Positions 25,111 to 38,111 of a stretch of DNA of 64,000 nt are shown one piece after another; the first letter of the stretch is position 1, and every line of letters begins with the position of its first letter. The notes beneath the pieces are model-generated. The model was not told the DNA's origin and searched no databases. It worked only from the letters and a program-made list of their open reading frames with translations. The translations under genes and the position numbers were made by a program. The DNA is from Epiperipatus broadwayi (Eukaryota; Onychophora; Udeonychophora; Euonychophora; Peripatidae), in the NCBI GenBank assembly GCA_028023455.1, contig JAQFVV010006246.1, forward strand, positions 1,353,501 to 1,417,500, in the 5' to 3' direction.

Positions 25111-25207
25111 AACACAGGTCAGAGAAAGTAATTAATTATAAAAGCTAAAAAACTGAAAAGTTATAATTATTCCAAAAAGTAATTAATTATTTTATTTTCA
25201 AGAAGTA

Positions 25208-26341
25208 CTTTAAATCAGTGGTCTTCAACCTTTTCACCCCTGCAGCCCGGTAAAAATGAGGATAAGATTTTGTGGACCGGCAGAAGTTTACAGATAAATT
25301 TTTTTAAAGATGTAACCTACTTAGCCTTAGATAAGCATAATTGTTATAACTAACCAAAACAGCACACTAGTTAATGTGTATAGTAATGGTGTTGCTTACC
25401 TTCACATGTTGAACACTCTTTCTCAAGTTGCGCAGTCATACTGCTACAGAAAACATACAATAACAATCGTTCTCATTAATGTGCTTGCATTTTATGTTTA
25501 TTATTTCATTGTTAAAACATGCAAAAATAAAATGTTATTCACCTGAATGTTGAAAAAGTCAAAAGTTTTGAACTTATTTTATTGGGGGGGGGGTTATTTT
25601 TTGTTTGTTTTTATTTTTAAAAAAAGGTAACAGAAATTGGTTTTAAAAATAAAAGTTTTAGTATTTTAGCGATATACAAATAAAGCCAAAAAAAAAATAT
25701 TGCCTTATAGGCCAAAAAAAAGTGGGCGTATTTTTAAACAAAAAAAAAAGAAAACGAAGCTTGAAAAAGTCAAAAGTTTTGATCTTACTTTATTTTGGGG
25801 TGGTGGGGGTATATTGAGAAATATTTTGTAAATGTTAGAGACAGAACTTATTTTTTGGTTTTTATTTTTTTAAAAAAGGTAATAAAAATTGATTTTCAAA
25901 ATAAAAGCTAAAGCCAAAAAAAAAACAACACTAAAAATGAAATATTAAAAGATTGAGTAGAAAAAATTTAAGAGATCAAAAAAAGTCACGTTACATTTTA
26001 TTGTTTTAACAATGCTGACAAACAGCCATGATTGGCTATCAAAAGACAACTGGAGTTTGTATAATAAAAAACTTTTTCTACCCCACCCCCCATAAACATC
26101 TGTGATAAATAGAAAAACAAATTAATTTATGTATGATTGATTAGATTTTGTTTTTGTTCTGTTTCTTTTTTTTTAATCGGGAAAAAATGCGATGAAAAAA
26201 TAAATAAAAATTGTTCATATTAATTAAAAGTTTAAAATCGTATTATTTTATTATTATGCCAGTCTAGCTGCGGACCAGCAGAAAACTTCTGCGGCCTGGT
26301 GCAGGTCTGCGACCCGGTAGTTGAAGTTCACTGCTTTAAAT
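25208..26341. mobile_element. Non-autonomous hAT-superfamily DNA transposon with 8-bp target duplication
   Basis: The element spans 25216-26333 (1118 bp). It begins CAGTGGTCTTCAACC and its other end, read in reverse complement, begins CAGTGAACTTCAACT, the CAGTG-type terminal inverted repeat of hAT elements. It is flanked on both sides by the identical 8-bp word CTTTAAAT (25208-25215 and 26334-26341), the target duplication length expected of hAT. Subterminal sequences rich in 'gcagcccggt', 'gaccggcagaa' and 'gcggcctggtgcag' are also typical. No transposase ORF is present, so it depends on a transposase from elsewhere. Inside, a roughly 150-bp block ('ttgaaaaagtcaaaagtttt' to 'aaaataaaag') occurs twice, at about 25550 and 25761. 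Confidence 0.95.
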
Positions 26342-28380
26342 TATTCTAATTTAAATAAATAATTTAAATATAAATCACATGATATATGACTTGATATTTT
26401 TACAAAAATATGAAAGTATCTATGCTAAATTGAATAAATTATTTAATATGATTCTAATATAAAAATACTTTCGCTTAAATGATATAATTTGTAGAAATGA
26501 AACAAAAATATTTTTCTTTAATATTAATAGAAGTAAATACTATTCATATTAAAAAGAAAAATTGTGGAATAAATTTTAATTTAAAAAATTATTTCTGTTT
26601 TTAATCAAATATAATTTTTTATTAATTTTATCTTATAAAAGGAAAAAAGAAAAACATTATTGTATTTTAATCAAATTATCAGCATTTTTATTAATTAAAG
26701 AATTTTAAACTTGTTTTTTAAGAGACCATAAATATAAAAACACATTTTATCTCAGAAGTTGGCAGAGCCAAGATGAAAATGTTGCTAACAGGTTTTATAC
26801 CAGTTGAAATTTGTAGCCATATAAAAGCATGTTAACAGCACTCTCATAATGACTAATGGTTTAATTATACATTGCTCAGAATTTATAGATCATTAATGTT
26901 TCCTTAAATTTGAACATATAATATAAGTATGTACGTACATACTCTTAGCTATTGTCTACCGTGTTGTTACATTTTCATTTACCATTGTCAAACTTCCTCC
27001 ACTTACAACTTTGATGCAATTCTATGTCTACCTTTAAATGCATAAAATATTCAGATATGAAGCATGTATTTTAAGTGATCACAGTAAAGACAAAAGCAAA
27101 TGTTGTTTCCAGTCAACTACAGAACTAAGAAGAAATTATTTATAAATAGAGAAAGAGAGAAGTCAGTTGTTATAATCTAAATATGTATGATATATAAAAT
27201 TTAAATTATTTAACAGGAAAATATGATTATTATGCAATTCAAAGTTATTTATCAGTTGTCATTAAAATAAATAGAAATGCTTCTTTTTAGAAAAAAAAAT
27301 ATATTTTTTTATAAGAATTAATATTTTATTTAATATTCACACTATATATGTTTACTACTGAGGTTTTTTCTCAACAATTAATTTCTTTGATCTTATGAAT
27401 ACAAATAAATTTGTATTATGTATAGATGATATGGAGAAAACAGGTAGACAAGATAGTTATTACTCTAAACACACATTCTTCTTCGCTGCTTTAAATTTTA
27501 TATATATAAACAAGACATTTATTTTATATAGAGCAATGTTTTTATAAACTGTAATACCAATAAGCTAATGCACATGCGCTTTCTAGTTGTCACTATATAA
27601 ATGAATACTCCCACTTTTTCAAACACAAGATAAAGTCTTTGGGATAGTAAGTAGTGGTCTTTAAAGCACCAATTATATGCATTTCTGTAGAGTTTCAAAC
27701 ACAAACTAGCATGAAATCATATTAGCAATAGTACTTTTCTTAAATCAGTTTATGTTGAGTTAAAACAAATCTCTGTTTGTAGTTTATAAAATGCCCCCCC
27801 CCACTACCCCAAATTAATGAAAGGTAAATTTTTATTAATTACAAAAAATTTTGATAAATCATTCAAAATACAATAAGTTAAAATGACATCATTTGATTAA
27901 AGGCAAAAATAATTTTGTTCATTAAAATGTATCTTTTTTGATATACAACAGCGATTAATTTGATTCATCAATAAAATAAAAAAAATCTTTGTTTCATTTC
28001 TGCAAATTATTGTATGTAAACTAAACAATTTAATTATTAATTTTTGTTTTAGAACCACTCTAAACAATATTCGCTTGACATTTTCTTATAAAAAATTACT
28101 TATTTAAAAAAAAAGTTTGAAGTATTTCTGATTTTTCACTCATTTTAGCTTTTATGATTTAACTTTCATAAGTAATTATTTATATGTGCCTTTTTTTTTA
28201 TTTCGTTTATAGCATACATCTATCTATTATATCTTATACATATGAGATTACTTTTTACTGTAATGTCTGTCATTTCTCTATTCTTTCTCTAAAGAAAAAA
28301 AAAGATGCCACATTTCTTTACACCTTTTTTATACCCATTATATTGGCTTGGTTTATAAAATTGTTTTTCATGATATTATA

Positions 28381-28518
28381 ACTGCTGTTAAAATCTTTGT
28401 TTGTTGGAAAAATTTCCACTCACAAACCCATAGAGATAAGCAAGCCACTGCATCATCCATCATCTCTATGGGTTTGTGAGTGAAAATTTTTCCAACAAAC
28501 AAAGATTTTAACAGCAGT
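28381..28518. repeat. Near-perfect 57-bp inverted repeat at the LINE 5' edge
   Basis: Left arm 28381-28437 and right arm 28462-28518 are reverse complements with a single mismatch, around a 24-bp loop. The right arm continues directly into LINE-like sequence, so the left arm is best read as an inverted duplicate of LINE sequence made during 5'-end resolution at insertion. It would form a strong RNA hairpin if transcribed. Confidence 0.95.
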
Positions 28519-30990
28519 TCAGGGATAAGCTCTCCATCTTTCCACCAGAACTCAGACAAGATACTCCAATTGGTTCATCAACTACAGATCATAGTATAAC
28601 TGAGAGGAATATTCTTGAAAAATTAGGCTCCATGCCCAATAAAACTCATCCAGGTTTGCATATGATTTTCTGATTCTTTCTATTACATTTATCCAACTTC
28701 TCCATACCAATTATATATAATCTAATCAACCATATTTCTTCTAGTATCGGAGACATTAATGGGCTCTATCCCATAGTGATGATGCCTTTCCTCAAGTGCA
28801 ACATCATTCCTTCACCACTGGAGAACTTTAGGCCCATCTCTATGATTCCACTGATGGTAAAGTTATTGAATCAGTCATTAAAAATAAGATACAAGCCAAA
28901 ATTCTGCTGAGTATATCCAATATCAATTTGCAAAAAAGGGTCAATCCTCTGCAGATACTGTTAATCTTTTTAAAATTGTCATTGATCATATCAGGAAACC
29001 CAGGCAGTCAAGACCAGTGGTAATTTAACTTGATATAACTGCAGCCTTCGATTCCATCCCAGCTTAATCATTTCATGTCTTTACTTGGCGAGCATGACAT
29101 TCCCCTCAGAATCATGAACATCATCAAAAACCTCAACCATAATCAAGAAATCTTCATTTTGTTTAATCGGAAACTATCCCCTCCATTTACTACTATGGCC
29201 TCCATTCCTCAGGGCTCCCCACTCAGCACCCTGTTTTTATTACCTACCTTAATCCCTTGCTCCATCAAATCAAGAAGTCTCTTCCTGGCATCTACATCCC
29301 CATATTAAAAACATCTATATCCCACATCACCTTCATGGACAACTTGGCCATGTTTCTCCCTTCAAAAAAATCTAATTCCTCAGCTCCTCCTAATACTCAA
29401 AAGTTTTGGATCAATCCAGCCTGCAATTTAATATAACCAAGTCATCTGCCTGGAAATTAGCTTCAGGTAACATCATTGCCTCTCTATTCTCAGCAAAGCC
29501 TCAAAATGTCTTCGGCTATCCAATATTTAAGTCATCCGCTACCATGAGAAAAACAATCCAAGATAAACTGCTCCAATCCTCACACAAAATTATTTCCATT
29601 CTTATCCAAGATGTATATGTCTATGTTTGCCAAGTTTTCCTTCATCAATATCCTTGTTTTCCCTAAAATATTATATTTTACCTCCATTATTGATTTCACC
29701 AAAGCATTCATTAGAAAGATTCATAGAATGTGTACCAACCTGATCTGAGGAATGAAGGCTGCAACAATTAGTTTGAGAAAACTCGAAAAAATACCAAATT
29801 TAATGGTTTTTCTCTTCATTTCATAGACATTTTTCAATTCCAATGTATGTACAACACCATCTATAGAATTTTCTTAAAATATTCTAATGCCCTACAGTGT
29901 ACTGAGACTCTCCCTACCAACAACCCCCCTTCCTTAAGCTTTTGCTGGTTATCATTCCACATCCCATATCAAAAAGTTTACAACCATCCCTAATAAACCC
30001 TCCTCGCAGAAAATTATTTTTGGGAAGCTACCATATTATAAACCCTGATGTTTCTCCTGCTCCACCCTCCTAAAGATTAACAGTCATATTCTATTTGAAA
30101 AACTCAAATGATGGTTTCTTGCAAATTTTTTATCTTTCTGTTAAAAATCAATCTTAATGCAATTTTCCCAAATCATTTCCTTATACACCATCAAGGTTTC
30201 TTGGGCATTAATGCAATTTTCCCTTTGCATCTCAGAGAGGATGAAACATTACCCATCTTCTTTGTCATTGCTTCTCCCTACAACTATACAAAGATTTTGC
30301 AACCTCCATTTCAAGAAAATAAAAATCCTACTCCTTCAACTCTCATCGATAGCATTCTTCATAGTACTTTTCCTAGATCTGCTCGACAACTTTCATCTTT
30401 TTCTCGCTATGGTTCACCCAATGCTGACTCATTTTTAATCCAGATCTGGAGAGCTTACTGGACATATCCATCAATAAACTCAAAAAATTAATCAGAGGAC
30501 AAAACATGGCCCCTCCCTATATATTCAAAGCCCCATAGCAAGCAATTCCCATACTCCTTAAAGTTCCACTACTTTTATGCATTGTGGCCTTTCGTACATC
30601 CAAAAATAGCCAATCTTTAATGAGTTTGCTTCTACTTGGGATTTACAGTGGCTTTTCATTCTTTCCCAAATTACTTCTAACATCTGGCCTATCTCAATGA
30701 AGGAAATATCTTAGGTGGAATTGGTGTTATCTAAGTAAACTCTGCCCCTCCAGGAAGAAGGACTTTTAGAATTACTCTCCTTGCAAATCACTGAAGTATA
30801 GCTTAAGGTTCTATTTTCCTTTTCCTTTGTAATAGAATATTCAAACCTTGTTTGGTTTTTATTAATTGGCAGAGAGTGTAATTCCTGTTTTTCAATGTGA
30901 AGTACTGTAATCCAAATTTATTGATCTCACCTTCTGATTGTATCATCCATTTACTTGTATTCACTGTTCTATAATAAAATTTTGATATTT
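28462..30990 (+). mobile_element. LINE copy 2, 5'-truncated and inactivated
   Basis: Remnant of the same LINE family as 1-1570. In broken frames one can follow the RT: a FRPIS motif near 28828, motif A as LDITAAFDSI around 29029-29060, motif B PQGSPLS in the ORF 29075-29308, and at 29332-29343 the catalytic motif reads FMDN instead of YIDD, so one catalytic Asp is lost. The ORF at 29406-29666 contains a segment (SAKPQNVFGYPIFK) that aligns with the equivalent segment of copy 1 (TAEPQLFLGFPMAK). Later frames (30108-30491) continue the C-terminal part. It ends in an AT-rich tail with AAAATAAAAATAAA near 30990-31010. Stops and shifts throughout make it dead. It lies in intron 1 of the CUB gene, sense orientation. 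Confidence 0.85.
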
Positions 30991-33577
30991 ATAAAAATAA
31001 AAATAAACCAATGCTTTAATTCACAACCAAAAATCTATTTATTTTATCAACAATTAAAAAAACAAAAAATGTTCCCATTGATTCTCAGACATATTGAGAA
31101 TTCCACTATTATCAATCAGGCTAACTAAAACTTTAAAACATTTAGCACTTAAAAACAACAGATTTGATTATTCATTAGGATCATCTGGGCTATAGCTGTT
31201 GAACTAAATTTTGTGAGAATTTCAGATCAATAATATTAATCCTTCCTTTTATTTTCTAATGCATGTTACTTAGATGTCATCACTATGTCACTAGTTCATT
31301 CATCTTGTGCATATTTATTATTCATATGTCTTAGATCATTTTGTTTTGTGTGAAGCTTTATAGTTTTCTTAAAAAACTGTGTAAATGGCATTCATTTATA
31401 ATCATTATTACAAAGACTCTGTAACTTTACTAGGAGTCATTTTAATGGTTATCTATATAATAGAATTGGAAAAAACAATTTGATGACTTTTCATAAATAA
31501 TATTAGCATATTGGTGTATATTAATAAATACATATAGAAAAAATACTTTACCACAAAAATAAATATAATCACAAAAAATATTAATTTACAAAATATAAAA
31601 ATAAATAATAGTTAATAAATAGTAATATAACCTAATTCCATTTTCAGTGTTGAACACTTTCATTAAAGTCATAGTTATAAAATTTTGAATGTCATCATTG
31701 TTTTTATATCACGATTGTTTATTTAGTCATGTTTTCAATTCTAGTGAAATAAAAATAGTTCGCAGTGAATACAATGATAGGAAACATAAAATTAAGGAGA
31801 CTCTTTATTGCTAATGGTAACTTTGGGATGAATAGAAAATTTAATAATGTTTAGTTAAGTAATGTTTAAAATATGTGCATTGGACAGATAGATGATTTCA
31901 TTACTTCTGTATGGTGATTTAATGGAGTTTTTTTTTTAATTTTATAATTATTGACTTTGAAAAAGTTGTTCAGCACTGAAAATACATTTAGGCAATACTA
32001 CTATTTATTAAGAACTATTTATTTCTGTATTTCTGGAATTAGTATTTCTTTTGATTAAAAGCATATTGAATAGAAACTTGATTTGCATAAGACCCATATA
32101 TAGCACTTACTTATTATGATAATATTTATTCCATTTATTTAGGTGATTTGTCTGCTTTCTTAAAATTGGCTTTAGCTAAAAATAAATTAATAGTATATCC
32201 ACAAATTTTGGAAGTAGAAAAAATGGTATAAGAATTTTTTGAGATTTTTTCTTAAACTAGAATGACAAGTGAATTTACTGTCTTCATATTAAAAAAGAAA
32301 ATAATATAGTGTGCTCTTTAAAAAACACTAGAACTTCATACAATCTAATTTACACATTATTTTAATAGCAAATCATATTTTTTTTATTCTAGTTCTGCTA
32401 TCTAATGTAAACTTGAGCAATGAGAAGATGACAGATTGAAGGTTTGAACCTGAAATCTAATACCATAATCTAGAAATAATACATCATTCAGTAAGATTTT
32501 ATTAAGCACTACTATCTGGGATAATTATTCAAACATACACTAAGTGTCAGACTAGTAGCACAAGAAATAAATATTACTTCTGCATGGCTTTCAGATAGAA
32601 AAATTGATGGAAAAAGGAAAGACATTAGCAGACATAAGATAGTTTAAATAATGTTGATGCAAGTAAGTTTTTATCAAATTACAATAAACCTAAATTAATA
32701 TTATAAAAGAAAAGACATTGTTGTGTATTATCTCAAAATTAGGCATATAAGTAGAAGAAATTACAATATGTAAAGCACTTTCACAATGTCCAAAATAAAA
32801 CACTGGACTATATTTTAGAGTATTTTATATGTATAAGTTTTGGTCAAGCATAATTAGAATAAATAATTAGTGAATTATTTTGAATTCTTCAAATATAATT
32901 AATATAATTTTTTATATACACATTCCCTGTAGACAGTATAAAATTTAAGCAAGTGATCTGAAAAAATCTCTTTAAAAAAATAAATCATCATAAGAGTTAA
33001 ATATAGGTAAATGGATATCATCTACATCTCTCGGTTGTTAAATTCTATTAAAGTAGTCTCTTTCCAATTAGTGACATTTGCTCTATTTGATAAGTGGATT
33101 GGTAACGGATTGCAAAAAGCATTAATTTTATTTGAAAATTTTTGATTATGGTTTCATTATTGATTCAACACATCTATTTACATACAATAAACAAATTTCA
33201 AGCATGAACTCTATTTGTCTTCTCTGAATAGAAGTAAAAATAAATAATTAACATTTTTAAATATATATGTTAAACATTTTGTCAAATGTATATATTTGAC
33301 ATCTGCCAGTATTTTTTAAATACTGTCATTTTAAACTTTGTTTCGTTTAATGCTGTTTCTATGACAGAAAAAATGACTGATATAATTTTATAAATTATTC
33401 ATGTTTTATGCTTTAAGTATTGGATATGCAGTTATATGTTGTAGGTTCAGATTTTATTTTAATATGAGATTCTTTGAGAATCTCACTTCTAGATTATATC
33501 AAAAGTCAGGTAATATTAGAAGTAATTTTTTTATATCATAATAAAATAATTGATTGGTTTTTGTGTATATTTAATAG

Positions 33578-33724
33578 ATAATCGACATGGAGATACTATT
33601 AACACTTTTTGTAACAACCAGACACTCAAAACTATTGTGTTTCCTTATTCTTCTTTATACATTAATTATATTAATAAACGGAGTTATAAATTAATGGGCT
33701 TCAATGCAACATATTCATTCAAAA
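33578..33724 (+). CDS. CUB domain exon, second half of CUB-a
   Basis: An exon of 147 bp between an AG acceptor (33576-33577) and a GTAAGA donor (33725), phase 1 at both ends. The split codon formed with the exon at 7468 gives Asn. The product runs NRHGDTINTFCNNQTLKT, then a hydrophobic strand region, then MGFNATYSFK. The Cys of TFC is the fourth CUB cysteine, which pairs with the third in CUB folds, and GFNATY is the closing GF.A.Y signature. With the first exon it makes a complete four-Cys CUB module of about 114 residues. The domain is followed almost at once by the next CUB, so the modules are back to back as in cubilin. The host of this gene cannot be identified from the sequence. Confidence 0.88.
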
Positions 33725-34286
33725 GTAAGATTTTATTTTTTTATTATATATATATATGTGTGTGTGATGTTTTAAGAAATGATTTTATACGTAAGTGTAT
33801 GTATTGTGTGGTGTAGTTAGATATTATTTGGAATATTTTATACTCAGTGATAGTTCGTATTTACAAGTTTCAAAGAGCTTATCTTATATCTGAAGGCTTT
33901 AGTCAGTTATAAATGTTTATCAAGTGCATTTGTCAATATTACAATAAAACATAGAATAATCCTAACTTCAAAATTTGTATTTCTTTATAATTCAATTTTA
34001 TTAGAAAACTAAGACATCAATTCAAACTGACACACAATGTCTCATATATCGTGCAACTACATTTATTATTTAATTCATGTATTGTTCCTAGTAAACAAAA
34101 TAAATGTTTTTAATAAATTTACTATTTATCATTATTATATAGACTCAGAAAATTAAGCTAAAAATGTACAAATTAAGCTGTACAAATTATGTCCATATAA
34201 TCGCTAATCATAAATAATCATTTTTCTTTTTTTTTTATTTATTTAAGAAAAAAACATCCATACAGTAACACTTTATCAATAAGACT

Positions 34287-34484
34287 ATTGAAATAAATCG
34301 AAATACTGCCAAATCTCAAGCGCTTGTTACAACACATAACTGTCAGCCAATCAGATGACAAGAATAGCCATCTAAAATAACATCCAAACCTAAACACACA
34401 ACAAAGATTTTATGAGAAAAGGGCTGTCAGTTACATGTTGTAACGAGCGCTTGAGATTTGGCAGTATCTCGATTTATTTCAATT
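34287..34484. repeat. Palindromic MITE-like element, arms about 58 bp
   Basis: Left arm 34287-34345 and right arm 34425-34484 are near-perfect reverse complements, sharing words such as 'tactgccaaatctcaagcgc' and 'attgaaataaatcg'. The loop is about 80 bp. The element is far more GC-rich than its surroundings. No clear target duplication was seen, although the short length and symmetry suggest a miniature inverted-repeat transposon. Confidence 0.85.
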
Positions 34485-34639
34485 CTCAACTATCGGCGCT
34501 TCGCAAATTAAAATATTATTTACAATAAGTCTATTATAACTTCAGAATGCTTTTTCTCTGTATTATGATCTTTGGTATAAGCATTGGTAATCAATAGATA
34601 TTAGATGATAATACTTAATAGATCCCTATCATATGCTGT

Positions 34640-34775
34640 TCTATCCAATATTTCTAGACTAAACAGGCAAAACTCTCTATACATATTGCCACTCAATGCA
34701 AGTTTTGCCTGTTTTAATAACAGTTATGAGCAAGCATAAGAAATAGTAATCATGTGATGTTTATTGGCTTATTTC
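34640..34775 (+). repeat. Dispersed repeat, copy 1 (partner at 51290-51460)
   Basis: It shares with 51290-51460, in the same orientation, an 'aactctc.atat' segment, 'cagtgcaag'-like words and a final block 'gagcaagcataagaaatagtaatcatgtgatgttt' (diverged in the partner). Both copies lie in introns of the CUB gene. Confidence 0.5.
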
Positions 34776-35865
34776 TAGACTAGTTTTAAATTTACAGCTT
34801 TTATCAGTGAGGAGTGTTTGAATCTTGGAGCAGTTAATCTGGATATTTTGGATTAATGTATCTATTCTCTAGCAGCTATTTTTTTGTTTTATTATTAAGC
34901 TACCAGTTCAAATTGAAAAACCATGTTAAATTTCAATCTGATCCATTATACTTATATAATCATATAGTCTGATATTAATTCAGTATTTATATATTATAAT
35001 GGCCTTAGTTTTTTTGATAACAATAGGTACTTTTATTCAAAAGAATCAGGCACAGTATTCCAAGATCTAAACACTCCCTTCTCTGATAAAAAAACCATGA
35101 GTTACAAACTAGGTTTGCTACACTATATAGAATAGCACAGCAATAAATCCATTAAACCTGACCATTGGACATATGTTGGTTAGTACTGCTTACATTAGAT
35201 GATAAAACCATTGTAAGAGAAAAAAAAAGTGATACTGAAATAGCATTGTTTATGCTGATGTCATGCTATGTAATATTGGTTTTATACCAATCCTGGCCAA
35301 AATGTAAAAATACCTATAATGATTAAAAAGATACAGGCAAGTTGGATTAGATTAAAAACATTAACATGTTTTATGATTTGCGTTGTTAACTTGTTAATAA
35401 AACAAAGAAGAAAAATATGGCTACTAGAGAAAATGTATTTTAGATCAAATGATCCAAGTGAAATTCTAAACCTTTTACTAACACAAGCCATCAGCTAGAA
35501 ATTAGTCTGGTGTTATTGGATAAAACAGAATAGGGTAGAGATCTATTAAACAACACTATCTGTCTTCTATTGATTATTAATACTTATAGTAGATAGCAGG
35601 ATTGTGTAAAAATAGCTTTTGATGCAGTAAGACTACATGTGTGAAACCATAGTTATATAATATGAAATATTCACATTGCTAACATAATTCTTATTGAAAC
35701 ATATAAAAGGATTAGTATATCATCACATATTTATATAAAAATGTTCAGATCATCTAAAATATATAAATCTCTATGCGGATACCAAGAGAGCTGTTAATAA
35801 TTATGAGGAATTGAATCATTCTTTTGCACTTTTAATTTAAATCAATACAAAATATCATGATTAAT

Positions 35866-36400
35866 AATTCTTATTAGTCATTCATTAGACTAGAGATTAT
35901 CCAATAATGAATAATATTTTTGTAGTGCAATTTTCATTATACCACTCTCAAGCAAGGTAGAGAATGAATTCTATCTGCTTTTAACACCTTGTGGAGGGAT
36001 ATAATCATAAACATATGACCAAAGACATGTGAAAAAGATCTTTGATCCCCAAGATGCACATTTCATGAAATCAGCTCTCATCAGTTGGCCCAGACCATAG
36101 TCTCTTACACATATCTTTATCATTGTTCAGTATATATTTATAGATAACAAAGTACTACAGTTTAATTGGTAAGTGTCAAATGTGCTGCCCTCACAACTTT
36201 AACACAAATCACTTAATGAAAGTATGTTAATATTTTTATTAGTCATTTATTAGACTAGATATTTATCCAACAATGACTAATATTTCTTTAGTGTAATCTT
36301 TCACATGTTTATGATTACATTACTCCACAAAATGGATAGAACCCATTCCCTATCTTGCATAAGTGGTGTAGTGAAAACTACACTTCTGAAATATTATTCA
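35866..36400. repeat. Inverted repeat pair with palindromic TTAGTCATT...AATGACTAA ends
   Basis: The segment at about 35925-36020 ('accactctcaagcaaggtag' to 'ataatcataaaca') matches the reverse complement of about 36298-36395. Each side also carries a small palindrome of the form ATTAGTCATT.ATTAGACTAGA..ATCCAA.AATGA.TAAT (about 35873-35925 and 36238-36285). The layout suggests a decayed DNA transposon or nested MITEs. Confidence 0.6.
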
Positions 36401-37989
36401 AAATATCAGGATGTCTTCACAATTTTTTTTATTGTCAAATTAAAGGAATTTATCACTAATGTCTTGTTAATTGCAAATTATTTTTAATCAGAATATAATC
36501 AGCAAAGATTAACAAAAAAAAACAAAAACAGATCAAATGTTTTTGTTTCTTTTTTATTCAAGCTATCTATTTCATTAATAAATTTGATATAGCAGCACTA
36601 TCTGGTATCTATTGCTTTCTTAAGCTTTCAATAGAATAAATATGAATAAATTATTGGTCCTATTATAGATGTTGAAAATTAATAATTAAAAGTCATTTGC
36701 TATTTTATATGGTATATATGTCATTACCAACAAAAATGAAAGCAGCATTATTTTGTCTTCATACTTTTTTTGTTATCAAAATATTGACATTTTCTGATGA
36801 ACCATGATTTTGCTCAACAGTCTTTAATATTCTAGCTAAGAGTAACTGTAATCAAATTACCTGAAATAAATTTTAAATTTTTTTGGAGATCTTTGTTCAT
36901 TTAAAATAAATCCCAAAGTTTCGTCAAAGTTTAACTCCAAGTTGTTAAAATCATGATAGGTTAAAAGACTAAACTGTACACTACATTGTTCATTAATAGG
37001 AGGATTTCTTCATTTGAGAAAGTGGATAAAAACATGTTGATTCTAAATTTACTTGAAAAATTCTTAGCTATCACAAAAATATATTTCAAGCTTCATAAAA
37101 AATTTAAATTCCAAGTGTTATGCATGGCAAAAACCAGCCTGAAAATGTCAATATAACACTACCTTGTTTTATTCATTCATTGTTTAAGCTTGCAGTAGAT
37201 ATTTTTGGAATAAAAGAAATAAGAGAAAATTACTATTGCTTTTGAAGATATTCATATTTCATGAAATTGGCCATCAGAAAATCATTCATTTAACTAAGCT
37301 ACTGTTTTTTGACAGTGTCAGTGAAATGTAGGGACATTTTTTCTCTATATTTACATATGTATAAGTAATAGTATCCTGCTAACTTTAGTACAATGTTAGA
37401 ATAACATTTGAAAATTCTGCATTGAAACAATTATATTATTTTTGATACTCAAACCTTACATAACCTCATAAACAACAAACTATTTGATTATTTTAAGTAG
37501 CAACAATAAAAAGGCATTTATAATTTACAGAAAATAAATACAATAATATTTATATAAAGTTTGTTTTTTAATTGCAAAGAAATACTTGTTAAATGGATGA
37601 ACATGATTTGTCTGAAACTTTTGTAATGGTGGAATTTACTTATAATTATCATCTAGTCAAATTGTTAATTTTTTTTTTTTAATTTCAAACTTTATTGAAA
37701 TGTTGTCTTCTACATTTACCTGTATTTTATTACTAATATATTGTATTTACAAAAATGTAAATAAGATTTGAATTTTTTTAAAAATATTTAATAATTCAAC
37801 TTGATGATACAAATAATCCACTTTACAACTACAAGATGAATATTATTTATTTAAAAATAGCTCTAATACAAATGATTTTGATACATAGATGCTAAAAAAA
37901 ATATGTTAAGAATATTTTTTCAGTTTTCTATTTAGTTTTTTTTTTATATTATTAATCTAATTAATTTTATTTCTGATATTATTTTTAAG

Positions 37990-38111
37990 ATTGTGGTGGA
38001 ATTTTAGAAAATGAAGGAACATTTTCAAGTCCCAATTATCCAAACAATTATAGCAGTGATATTAATTGTGCATGGTTGCTAAAATCTTCAGATGAAGATT
38101 CAGCGATACGG
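37990..38111 (+). CDS. CUB domain exon, start of CUB-b
   Basis: An exon of 122 bp with a pyrimidine-rich acceptor ending at 37989 and a GTAAAA donor at 38112. It enters in phase 1 and leaves in phase 0. It begins CGGILENEGTFSSPNYPNNY, the canonical opening of a CUB module (CGG...G.f.SPnYP..Y), followed by INCAWLL (second Cys and aromatic) and ends at SAIR in the third strand. The Asn codon formed with the preceding exon makes the linker only one or two residues. The reading frame hits a stop 4 codons into the intron, supporting the donor. The next part of this module is the exon at 53016, with the 11.7-kb LTR retrotransposon between. Confidence 0.9.

Larger units (their letters stand above)
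7469..33577 (+). other. Intron (26.1 kb) inside CUB-a, phase 1
   Basis: This stretch is defined by the GTAAGT donor at 7469 and the AG acceptor at 33576-33577. The two flanking exons rebuild one CUB module in phase, so everything between is intronic for this gene. It holds two copies of a 320-bp repeat, the intron-1 islands of 14-24 kb, a hAT element and a LINE. Long parts carry nothing I can support: 7469-9040, 10206-14200, 26342-28380 and 30990-33577 are plain AT-rich DNA with short microsatellites and homopolymer runs. Short unassigned islands of higher complexity lie at about 7980-8160 and 8280-8345. Confidence 0.8.
33725..37989 (+). other. Intron (4.3 kb) between CUB-a and CUB-b, phase 1
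   Basis: It is bounded by GTAAGA at 33725 and the AG at 37988-37989. It contains a palindromic element at 34.3 kb, a dispersed repeat at 34.65 kb and an inverted repeat pair at 35.9-36.4 kb. The rest is AT-rich with no supported gene. Confidence 0.8.
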
